This document shows, in pieces, positions 1 to 6,974 of a stretch of DNA of 7,114 nucleotides (positions within the stretch are counted from its first letter, which is position 1; the number at the start of each line of letters is the position of its first letter). The notes below the pieces were generated by a model that was given only the letters and a program-made list of their open reading frames with translations, did not search any database and was not told where the DNA came from. This DNA comes from an uncultured Rhodospirillales bacterium (GTDB lineage: Bacteria > Pseudomonadota > Alphaproteobacteria > Rhodospirillales > Defluviicoccaceae): assembly GCA_937127205.1 (NCBI GenBank), contig CAKZLS010000151.1:1-7114 (forward strand), written 5' to 3'. A program made the translations under genes and the position numbers.

Positions 1-1706
<1,706 letters not shown>

Positions 1707-1856
1707 AAGTTTTCCTCCTTCATGGTTAAGACCTCTGGCTCGAGCCAAGCATTCCCCAAAATGGTGCCGGAAATTCCCTTGTCTCCTTATTGACCCGGGA
1801 TGCAACTTTGAGTGCAGCAGCCACACTTATCCGGAAGGGTTCGACCATCACTTTAC

Positions 1857-1885
1857 TTTAGAATTGTTCTAACTAGAGTTTAGAA
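1857..1885 (-). promoter_or_regulatory. Candidate Irr box (ICE-type iron control element) upstream of katG
   Basis: A perfect interrupted palindrome, TTAGAA-TTG-TTCTAA, occupies 1858-1872. It matches the form I recall for the alphaproteobacterial Irr/ICE operator (TTTAGAA-N3-TTCTAAA family). An additional identical half-site, TTTAGAA, lies at 1879-1885, exactly 22 bp from the first TTTAGAA (1857-1863), roughly two helical turns away. Irr is a Fur-family regulator that responds to haem and iron, and katG encodes a haem enzyme, so the pairing makes sense. A Fur/PerR-type relative binding the same palindrome cannot be excluded. Confidence 0.65.
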
Positions 1886-1899
1886 TAAGGTAGACGCAA
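1870..1899 (-). promoter_or_regulatory. Weak candidate katG promoter overlapping the Irr-type site
   Basis: On the minus strand TTGCGT (1894-1899) is followed after 18 bp by TAGTTA (1870-1875), a poor but possible -35/-10 pair. It would place the transcription start near 1863, inside the Irr-type palindrome, which would suit repression. The resulting leader of roughly 155 nt is long. The pair is far from consensus, and other starts within 1720-1850 are possible. Confidence 0.28.
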
Positions 1900-2189
1900 T
1901 GCAAGATAAAAACGCCATGGTGTGCCGTCGATCGTTGCGCTACGTTGATAATTCGCCGATGTGATGTTTGGTACCTAAGGGTTGAACAGGGACGATGCCA
2001 GCAACGAGATGTCATGGATTGGCATGTGCCGACGCGCAATTGATGGTGCCCGGTGGATCAAACACGTTGCGTCGATAGCCAACCGCCGTTTCGTAGCGAA
2101 CAATTTGGACAATTGCGGCGTTAACAAAGGCGACGCACGGTCTCGCTGTCTGACAATCCTGTCGGCTGGTCGGTAGAAAGGCAAAGGTC
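1900..2189. other. Intergenic stretch, no supported gene
   Basis: Together with the katG leader this forms the gap between the divergent katG and cheB-like genes. Short open frames exist on both strands (about 60-70 codons), but none has a convincing ribosome binding site, recognisable motif or coding-like composition. The only clear signal near the right end is a modest purine-rich ribosome site, AAAGG (2183-2187), just before the cheB-like start at 2190. I could not identify a consensus promoter for that gene. Confidence 0.5.
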
Positions 2190-3182
2190 ATGAGTGCTCG
2201 CTGGATCATTGGGATTGGGGGGATCGGCGGGTAGCCAGTTGCCGCTAGTCAACGTTCTGGAGCAAATGCCAAGGGATTTTCCCGGGTCTTTTCTCATAAC
2301 CATTCACCGTCATGCTCATTCAGAGGACCTTCTTTCCGCCGTGCTCGACAAGCGGACGAAAATCGCAGTCGCTTCGGAAGAAGACGGATTGGGAGTCGAT
2401 CCCGGAGTTGCTTACGTGGCACCGCCGGACCGGCATCTGCTTTTCGTCGACGGGCATCTCCGATTGAGTGCGGGCGCGCGGGAAAATCGGGCGCGACCGT
2501 CCATCGACGTGATGCTGCGATCCATTGCCGTCCCTTGCGCGCCCAGCGCCATCGGGGTCGTGCTCAGCGGTCTGCTTAATGACGGGGCCGACGGCTTGCG
2601 CGCAATCAAGGCGCGCGGCGGCCGAGCGATCATCCAAGATCCTGCGGAGGCGCAATATCCCCGAAATGCCGGAAATGGCGGCGCGCGCCACGGTGCTCGA
2701 TCACGCGCTGCCAGCAAAACACATTGCGCATACCATCGGTCAAATAGTGCGGGTGGATCCGGCATCTCTTCCGCGTTCGACATGCCCCGCCGAAATTCAG
2801 GCCGAGGTGGATATCGCCCTGGGCAAACGCCTCAGTATTTCGACAGAGGATGAACTGGGAACGAACAGCAACGTGACCTGTCCTGATTGTGGCGGCTGTT
2901 GTGGTATATGCCATTTGAAGCACCTACACGGCTTCGATGCCACACGGGTCATACCTTTACTGCGGACGTATTCGCTCAGGCGCAAGCAGAGAAAATGGAA
3001 GAAGTCATGTGGGTCGCAATGCGCACTCTACGGGAACGGGCACAGATGCTCCGCAGACTGGCCGACCGCGCCAGCGGGGCAATAGAGCGCAGGGACTGGA
3101 CGGAGCGTGCGGACGAGGCCGATGACATGCTAACGCCGTGGCCAAACCCCTGTTGTCGAGTGGCGCCCGCGGCAAATCGTGA
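2190..3182 (+). pseudogene. Frameshifted orphan CheB-type protein-glutamate methylesterase with C-terminal zinc ribbon
   Basis: CheB-family esterases remove methyl groups from chemoreceptor glutamates. The frame from ATG 2190 stops after 14 codons, but the protein continues across frames. Four single-base changes restore one 330-residue frame: one G too many in the G6 run 2217-2222, one C too many in the C4 run 2659-2662, one base missing near 2891-2898, and probably one missing near 3130-3133. The restored protein begins MSARWIIGIGGSAGS. The catalytic triad is present: Ser12 (GGSAG), His39 (TIHRH) and Asp131 (LLNDGADG). Other CheB landmarks are PGVAYVAPPDRHL, RPSIDVMLRS and the QYPEMPEMA region. 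There is no receiver domain. The C-terminal part has CPDCGG and RCHTGH, a likely zinc ribbon, followed by a charged helix from about 262 to 312. No other chemotaxis gene is in view. If the fourth shift is not real, the last frame runs on to a stop at 3253-3255. The family is secure; whether it is a true pseudogene or carries assembly errors is open. Confidence 0.85.
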
Positions 3183-3484
3183 CCGGCAGACTGGTTTAGC
3201 GTTCTTTTCCTTACCACTGCTTCGTGACACGATGCAGTTCTGGCGGCCTAGCTAAACTTGGCGCGCGGCAGTTGGCGACCTACTTAGGGTGACTAGCTTC
3301 CAATGCCGCGGGCAATGGCTGTGCACACAATCCGAAGCAAACGTGCGACTACACAGCGCCTGCTCCGCTTTGACCGAAGGCCCAACCACATCCGCAACCA
3401 TCACCGAATTGCGGAGCTTAACGCGCATAACTCGGTCTACCCAGGATGAGTGATCATCCCTTTGTTTTCTGCTCGCTGCAAGGC
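3183..3484. other. Intergenic stretch between converging cheB-like and small genes
   Basis: About 300 bases between the restored stop of the cheB-like gene and the stop of the 92-residue gene on the opposite strand. The first 70 bases are open in the last cheB frame but show no CheB-like sequence. No RNA gene or recognisable coding sequence is visible; the only structural signal is the weak hairpin at 3444-3459. Confidence 0.45.
3444..3468 (+). terminator. Weak candidate intrinsic terminator downstream of the cheB-like gene
   Basis: GGATGA (3444-3449), a GTGA loop and TCATCC (3454-3459) form a 6-bp stem followed by CTTTGTTTT on the plus strand. The stem is short and the U-tract interrupted, and it lies about 260 bases past the restored stop at 3182, so it may be chance. 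No equivalent T-run follows on the minus strand, so it would not serve the 92-residue gene. Confidence 0.3.
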
Positions 3485-3763
3485 CTAAAGGTCGGTCGGC
3501 GTCTTTGCGGCGGCTTGGTCCCGCCCGATGGCTGCGTCCAATTCCTTCGGATCGATTGTCAAAGTCCGAACGCGACCCGGATGACCCTCCGGGTGCAAGT
3601 GAATCGTGGTGAGTACCCGCCGGTAGGCGACAAACGAAATGCCGTGCATGAGTTCCTCATCCGTTTCTACCGTATGTGCGCCCGCCGGGAATACCTCATC
3701 GAGTTCGCCAAGGACAAAGGGCCTGGCGAACGTCACTGTCTTTGTGCTCGTGCGCGTCGTCAT
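3485..3763 (-). CDS. Small conserved hypothetical protein, 92 residues
   Basis: Function unknown. The protein begins MTTRTSTKTVTF. Its middle contains FVLGELDEVFPAGAHTVETDEE (about residues 16-37) and a predicted beta-rich stretch AYRRVLTTIHLH (about 47-58), and the C-terminal part reads TLTIDPKELDAAIGRDQ (about 68-84). From memory this resembles a family of roughly 80-95-residue hypothetical proteins found repeatedly in Bradyrhizobium and other Rhizobiales; that is recollection and not a search result. There is no signal peptide or membrane segment, so it is probably cytosolic. The start is well supported: a perfect AGGAGG at 3770-3775 sits six bases upstream of ATG. It lies 110 bases downstream of the 46-residue gene on the same strand, with a strong hairpin between, so the two may share a transcript or be separated by the hairpin. 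A plus-strand frame over the same bases has no comparable start signal. Confidence 0.85.
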   Translation of the reverse strand: MTTRTSTKTVTFARPFVLGELDEVFPAGAHTVETDEELMHGISFVAYRRVLTTIHLHPEGHPGRVRTLTIDPKELDAAIGRDQAAAKTPTDL

Positions 3764-3810
3764 CGCGTGCCTCCTAGCGTGGTCGGTCTTATCGTGGGTT
3801 CGAGGAGTGA

Positions 3811-3834
3811 CGGAGGGCGCACAAGCGCCCTCCG
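3811..3834. terminator. Perfect 10-bp hairpin between the two small genes
   Basis: CGGAGGGCGC (3811-3820), a 4-base loop ACAA, and GCGCCCTCCG (3825-3834) pair perfectly, with an 80% GC stem. It lies between the stop of the 46-residue gene (3874) and the start of the 92-residue gene (3763). Neither strand has a T-run after the stem, so it is not a textbook intrinsic terminator. It could be a U-tract-less terminator, an RNA stabiliser or processing site, or a protein-binding palindrome. Confidence 0.55.
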
Positions 3835-3873
3835 GTTAGATGCTAGAGGACGTTTCGATCGGATGTATTTGCT

Positions 3874-4014
3874 CTAGGATTTGGGCGGCGGCGCGGCTTC
3901 GGCCGGCTTAACGTCAGGCTGGTCGGCCGGGTCAGCCGCCGGATCGGCCTTGGATTCCTTAAAAAGGCTGAACTTGGGGGCGCCCTGCAACAGGGAAAAT
4001 ACCTTGTAAGACAT
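3874..4014 (-). CDS. Short proline/alanine-rich hypothetical protein, 46 residues
   Basis: Function unknown. ATG at 4012-4014 opens a 46-codon frame ending in TAG (3874-3876). The first 19 residues, MSYKVFSLLQGAPKFSLFK, are basic and mildly hydrophobic, possibly an amphipathic helix. The rest (about 20-46) is rich in Ala, Pro, Asp and Lys, with repeated DPA/DP-type steps and an APPPKS end, so it is probably disordered. Support for a real gene: GAAAGG at 4023-4028 placed eight bases before the ATG, a consensus TATAAT at 4043-4048 that would give a leader of about 20 nt, and a sharp change from AT-rich non-coding DNA to GC-rich codon-like sequence at the start. I do not recognise the family. 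It may form a unit with the 92-residue gene downstream. Confidence 0.65.
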   Translation of the reverse strand: MSYKVFSLLQGAPKFSLFKESKADPAADPADQPDVKPAEAAPPPKS

Positions 4015-4042
4015 GCAATTTGCCTTTCAGCTAAGAACGATG

Positions 4043-4048
4043 ATTATA
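4043..4048 (-). promoter_or_regulatory. Consensus -10 box for the 46-residue gene
   Basis: On the minus strand a perfect TATAAT lies 28 bases upstream of the ATG at 4014. No good -35 sits at 16-18 bp (the sequence there is near GGTACC). A TTGACA on the same strand at 4084-4089 is too far away to pair with it. It may depend on an activator or on the AT-rich upstream DNA acting as an UP element. Confidence 0.45.
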
Positions 4049-4234
4049 ATATCTTAACAGGACGTGGTACCTGTTTGACTATTTGTCAACGGGTAAAAAG
4101 CATATTTTTATTTCATAATATTTTGACGTCTAAAAATACATAAGTGGCTGATATTTTTTATTTTCTTTTTTGGGAAAGAATGTTCTGTCATTTTTATTTC
4201 GACAATTAGACGTCTGCCGCACTTCTCACACGAT
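4049..4234. other. AT-rich intergenic island with internal repeats
   Basis: Between the 46-residue gene and groESL the DNA becomes strongly AT-rich, with long T and A runs, unlike the GC-rich flanks. It contains a 9-bp inverted repeat, GACGTCTAA (4125-4133) and TTAGACGTC (4206-4214); two copies of TTTTTATTTC (4105-4114 and 4191-4200); and a small palindrome TTGAC-TATTT-GTCAA (4075-4089). No gene or RNA was recognised. Possible roles are UP-element DNA, a binding site for a nucleoid protein, or a remnant of acquired DNA. Confidence 0.55.
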
Positions 4235-4273
4235 CAAATCGATCGGGCAAATCGATCGGGCAAATCGATCGGG
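4235..4273. repeat. Three exact tandem copies of a 13-bp unit
   Basis: The unit CAAATCGATCGGG occurs three times head-to-tail with no mismatch (4235-4247, 4248-4260, 4261-4273). Each copy holds the palindromes ATCGAT and CGATCG. The array ends 63 bases before the groESL -35 box. It could be a regulator-binding array or a slippage-prone microsatellite; the 13-bp period is not helically phased. Confidence 0.9.
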
Positions 4274-4336
4274 TTTCTCGCGGACGGCCATAACCAACGA
4301 TCGACAATCCAGGGCAACTTTTCGCTCACGCCACAC

Positions 4337-4364
4337 TTGACACCTCCTGGCCATATCCTTAAGT
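4337..4364 (+). promoter_or_regulatory. groESL promoter
   Basis: A consensus -35, TTGACA, at 4337-4342 is followed after 16 bp by TTAAGT at 4359-4364, a plausible housekeeping -10. Transcription would start near 4371, inside the CIRCE element. Although CTTG precedes the -35, I see no properly spaced heat-shock sigma -10 (CCATAT at 4351-4356 is too close), so repression through CIRCE is the better supported control. Confidence 0.7.
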
Positions 4365-4366
4365 CA

Positions 4367-4393
4367 TCAGCACTCGCTCGGGGAGAGTGCTAA
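4367..4393 (+). promoter_or_regulatory. CIRCE operator (HrcA binding site)
   Basis: TCAGCACTC (4367-4375), nine bases, then GAGTGCTAA (4385-4393) matches the CIRCE consensus TTAGCACTC-N9-GAGTGCTAA with a single mismatch (C for T at position 2). It sits directly after the -10 and before groES, the standard position for repression by HrcA, which is relieved when GroEL is occupied by unfolded protein after heat shock. Confidence 0.95.
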
Positions 4394-4443
4394 CACCCCG
4401 GGCTCCGGAATTACCTGATTTTGATTCTATGGAGGGTTCGCAA

Positions 4444-4737
4444 ATGAAGTTCAGGCCGCTGCACGATCGCGTGCTGGTAAGGCGCGTCGAGCAGGAAGAG
4501 AAAACATCCGGCGGTATCATCATTCCCGAAACGGCGAAGGAAAAGCCGCAGGAAGGAGAAATTGTCGCGGCTGGACCGGGCGCGCGGAAAGACGACGGGG
4601 CCATCCTGCCTCTCGACGTCAAGGCCGGCGATCGTGTCCTGTTCGGCAAATGGTCCGGAAGCGAGGTCAAGGTTGACGGCGAAGAGCTGCTCATCATGAA
4701 GGAATCTGACCTCCTCGGCATCATCGACGCCGCCTAA
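4444..4737 (+). CDS. groES: Co-chaperonin GroES
   Basis: The 97-residue GroES subunit forms the heptameric lid that closes the GroEL folding chamber in the cytosol. The sequence starts MKFRPLHDRVLVRR, the family hallmark. The mobile loop that contacts GroEL is at about residues 17-34, with the SGGIIIP core. The region after it (VAAGPG, about 41-46) and the C-terminal KAGDRVLFGKWSG and LLIMKESDLLGII segments are all typical, and the length is normal. The frame is open back to GTG 4387, and there is an in-frame ATG at 4429, but GGAGG at 4431-4435 stands eight bases before ATG 4444, which fixes the start. It is the first gene of the groESL operon, 35 bases before groEL, controlled by the CIRCE element. 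Confidence 0.98.
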   Translation: MKFRPLHDRVLVRRVEQEEKTSGGIIIPETAKEKPQEGEIVAAGPGARKDDGAILPLDVKAGDRVLFGKWSGSEVKVDGEELLIMKESDLLGIIDAA

Positions 4738-4772
4738 CATTTGAGTCCGAGATAGACGGAGAGAATAGAGAA

Positions 4773-6440
4773 ATGCCTGCAAAAGACGTAAGATTCGGTA
4801 CCGACGCCCGGTCCAGAATGCTACACGGCGTCGATACCCTTGCCAACGCGGTCAAGGTGACCCTGGGTCCCAAGGGCCGCAATGTGGTGCTCGACAAGAG
4901 CTTTGGCGCGCCGCGCATTACCAAGGACGGCGTGACTGTCGCCAAGGAAATCGAGCTGTCCGACAAATTCGAGAACATGGGCGCCCAGATGGTGCGCGAA
5001 GTGGCCTCGAAGACCAGTGACGAAGCCGGCGACGGCACCACCACCGCCACGGTGCTCGGCCAGTCCATCGTCCGCGAGGGCGCCAAGGCCGTGGCCGCGG
5101 GTCTCAACCCCATGGACCTCAAGCGCGGCATCGACATGGCCGTCGCGGCGGTGATCGATAACCTCCACAAGATGTCCAAGACCGTCTCCACCAACGAGGA
5201 GATCGCGCAAGTCGGCACCATTTCCGCCAATGGCGAGCGGGAAATCGGCGACATGCTGGCCGAAGCCATGGAAAAGGTCGGCAAGGAGGGCGTTATCACC
5301 TCCGAAGAGGCGAAGAGCCTGCACAGCGAGCTGGACGTGGTCGAAGGCATGCAGTTCGACCGCGGCTACACGTCGCCGTACTTCATCACCAACGCCGAGA
5401 AGATGACCTGCGAGTTGGAAAATCCGTTCATCCTGATCCACGAGAAGAAGCTCTCGGCGTTGCAGTCGCTGCTGCCGGTGCTCGAGCAGGTGGTTCAGTC
5501 GCAGCGGCCGCTGCTGGTCATCGCCGAGGATATCGAGGGCGAGGCGCTGGCCACGCTGGTGGTCAACAAGCTGCGCGGCGGCCTGAAGGTCGCGGCGGTG
5601 AAGGCGCCGGGCTTCGGCGATCGCCGCAAAGCCATGCTCGAGGATATCGCCACACTCACGGCCGGTCAGATGATCAGCGAAGATCTCGGCATCAAGCTCG
5701 AGAGCGTCACCATCGACATGCTGGGCACCGCCAAGAAGGTGACCATCACAAAGGAAGAGACCACCATCGTCGAAGGTGCCGGTGACAAGGAAGAGATCAA
5801 GAGCCGCTGCAACCAGATCCGGGCGCAGATCGAGGAAACCTCCTCGGACTACGACCGCGAGAAGCTGCAGGAGCGTCTGGCCAAGCTCGCCGGCGGTGTT
5901 GCGGTGCTGCGCGTCGGCGGCGCGACCGAGACCGAAGTGAAGGAGAAGAAGGACCGGGTCGAGGACGCCATGCACGCGACCCGCGCCGCGGTCGAGGAAG
6001 GCGTTGTCCCGGGTGGCGGCGTTGCCCTGCTCTACTCCATCAAGGCACTCGATTCCCTCAAGCCTGAAGACGCCGACCAGAAGGTAGGCATCGACATCGT
6101 CCGTCGCGCGCTGCAGGCTCCGGTCCGTCAGATCGCCGAGAACGCCGGTTCCGACGGCGCGGTGATCGCCGGCAAGCTTCTGGAAGGCACCGACCACAAC
6201 ATAGGGTTCAACGCGCAGACCGGTGAATACGTCGACATGTTCAAGGCCGGCATCATCGATCCTACCAAGGTGGTTCGGACGGCCCTGCAGGATGCTGCAT
6301 CCGTAGCGGGTCTGCTGATCACCACCGAAGCCATGGTCGCCGACAAGCCGGAGAAGAAAGACGGCGGTGGCATGCCTGGCGGCATGGGTGACATGGGCGG
6401 CATGGGCGGAATGGGCGGCATGGGCGGTATGGACTTCTAA
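4773..6440 (+). CDS. groEL: Chaperonin GroEL
   Basis: The 555-residue, 60-kDa ATP-driven chaperonin assembles as two heptameric rings that fold proteins in the cytosol with GroES. Key residues are all in place at E. coli numbering: Asp52 (KDGVTVA), Asp87 in GDGTTTAT and the catalytic Asp398 (VEDAMHATRAAVEEG). The apical substrate and GroES-binding surface shows Tyr199, Ser201, Tyr203 and Phe204 in RGYTSPYF. The signature region near 405-416 ends in VVPGGG. The C-terminus is a methionine/glycine tail (about 531-555, GGM repeats ending MDF) somewhat longer than in many GroELs. A GGAGAG ribosome site at 4758-4763 precedes ATG 4773. The frame is intact. Many alphaproteobacteria carry several groESL copies; the CIRCE site and complete sequence suggest this is a regulated, functional one, but whether it is the only copy cannot be seen. 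Confidence 0.99.
   Translation: MPAKDVRFGTDARSRMLHGVDTLANAVKVTLGPKGRNVVLDKSFGAPRITKDGVTVAKEIELSDKFENMGAQMVREVASKTSDEAGDGTTTATVLGQSIVREGAKAVAAGLNPMDLKRGIDMAVAAVIDNLHKMSKTVSTNEEIAQVGTISANGEREIGDMLAEAMEKVGKEGVITSEEAKSLHSELDVVEGMQFDRGYTSPYFITNAEKMTCELENPFILIHEKKLSALQSLLPVLEQVVQSQRPLLVIAEDIEGEALATLVVNKLRGGLKVAAVKAPGFGDRRKAMLEDIATLTAGQMISEDLGIKLESVTIDMLGTAKKVTITKEETTIVEGAGDKEEIKSRCNQIRAQIEETSSDYDREKLQERLAKLAGGVAVLRVGGATETEVKEKKDRVEDAMHATRAAVEEGVVPGGGVALLYSIKALDSLKPEDADQKVGIDIVRRALQAPVRQIAENAGSDGAVIAGKLLEGTDHNIGFNAQTGEYVDMFKAGIIDPTKVVRTALQDAASVAGLLITTEAMVADKPEKKDGGGMPGGMGDMGGMGGMGGMGGMDF
6393..6428 (+). repeat. Four 9-bp repeats encoding the GroEL GGM tail
   Basis: ATGGGCGGN is repeated four times in a row (6393-6401, 6402-6410, 6411-6419, 6420-6428), varying only in the last base (C, A, C, T). 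Each copy encodes Met-Gly-Gly. Copy number could vary by slippage without changing the frame, which may explain a slightly long tail. Confidence 0.85.
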
Positions 6441-6482
6441 GTCCGCGACCAAACCGTTACCCCAAACCGGTACAATAGATCG

Positions 6483-6510
6483 GGGCCGCGGCGAACACCG
6501 CGGCCCTTTT
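6483..6510 (+). terminator. Intrinsic terminator of groESL
   Basis: GGGCCGCGG (6483-6491), a 6-base loop CGAACA, and CCGCGGCCC (6498-6506) form a perfect 9-bp GC-rich stem directly followed by TTTT (6507-6510), 43 bases after the groEL stop. There is no T-run on the opposite strand, so it looks one-directional, serving groESL. Confidence 0.9.
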
Positions 6511-6560
6511 CGATTCCAGTTTTCGGATTGAGCCTTATTCTCTTGCTGCTCGCCGAACGT

Positions 6561-6974
6561 TCAGGACAAGGTGGCGAACCTGGCTCGGGCGGCACGCTCG
6601 ATGGCTGTGGCAACCAGGGTATCGAGCCTAAACCGGTCGCGCAGCATTTCCAGCAGGCGAAGTTCTTCCTGACGCACGCTTCCGTCGGCGGCGGCGACGT
6701 CGCAGCCGAGTGCGTACGCGGTTTCCCGCAAATGCCCGGGCAACGCCTCGGCAATCAGCGCAAGCACCGTCTCAAGCCCGTTGTCGTCATCAACAAGCTC
6801 CGCGCAGGCGGCCGTGGTCGCCGGAAGCAGGTCGATGTCGTAGTCCTTGAAAATGGGCAAAACCTGGATGATCTCGCCGATCATGAGCAGCTCGGAGTCG
6901 GTCATATCGCGATCCGCGGCCGACACCAGAACCATGGTGTAAATCAGAGCGGCGTGGTGGCTTATGGTGGCCAT
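6561..6974 (-). CDS. TerB-family (tellurite-resistance-like) protein
   Basis: A 137-residue, all-helical, probably cytosolic protein of the TerB superfamily, a small fold with acidic metal-binding sites; the precise role of stand-alone members is unknown. The two-fold internal pattern is visible: LVSAADRDMTDSELLMIGEI (about 16-35) and DVAAADGSVRQEELRLLEML (about 92-111), each with an A-A-D-x-x-(M/V)-x-x-x-E-L core. Acidic residues 59-66 (ELVDDDNG) lie between. There is no signal peptide. The start is supported by AGGGGA shortly upstream of ATG 6974. It is convergent with groESL, with the groESL terminator in between. No other ter genes are present, so a tellurite role should not be assumed. 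Family placement rests on the repeated acidic motif, length and helical pattern. Confidence 0.82.
   Translation of the reverse strand: MATISHHAALIYTMVLVSAADRDMTDSELLMIGEIIQVLPIFKDYDIDLLPATTAACAELVDDDNGLETVLALIAEALPGHLRETAYALGCDVAAADGSVRQEELRLLEMLRDRFRLDTLVATAIERAARARFATLS

Noticed and set aside
1982..2176. A 64-codon plus-strand frame before the cheB-like gene
   Set aside because: It starts at a TTG with no supporting ribosome site, has no recognisable motif, and comparable frames exist on the other strand over the same bases.
2190..3182. Programmed ribosomal frameshifting in the cheB-like gene
   Set aside because: Four separate shifts in both directions would be needed, with a stop after 14 codons and no conserved slippery heptamer with downstream structure; indels explain it better.
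3446..3877. A 143-codon plus-strand frame across the small-gene region
   Set aside because: It runs opposite the 92-residue gene, which has a perfect Shine-Dalgarno; the plus-strand product shows no recognisable features and begins inside a hairpin.
4235..4273. CRISPR array or plasmid-type iterons
   Set aside because: The copies are directly abutting 13-mers with no spacers and no cas genes, and there is no replication initiator gene nearby; it is a simple tandem repeat.
4387..4443. Upstream in-frame GTG (4387) or ATG (4429) as the groES start
   Set aside because: They would lie within the CIRCE element or overlap the Shine-Dalgarno sequence; GGAGG at 4431-4435 is correctly spaced for ATG 4444, and MKFRPLHDRV is the normal GroES start.
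4821..6452. A 543-codon open frame on the strand opposite groEL
   Set aside because: The strongly codon-biased groEL sequence creates an antisense open frame; its product is rich in His, Leu and Ala with no recognisable fold, and the sense strand is unmistakably GroEL.
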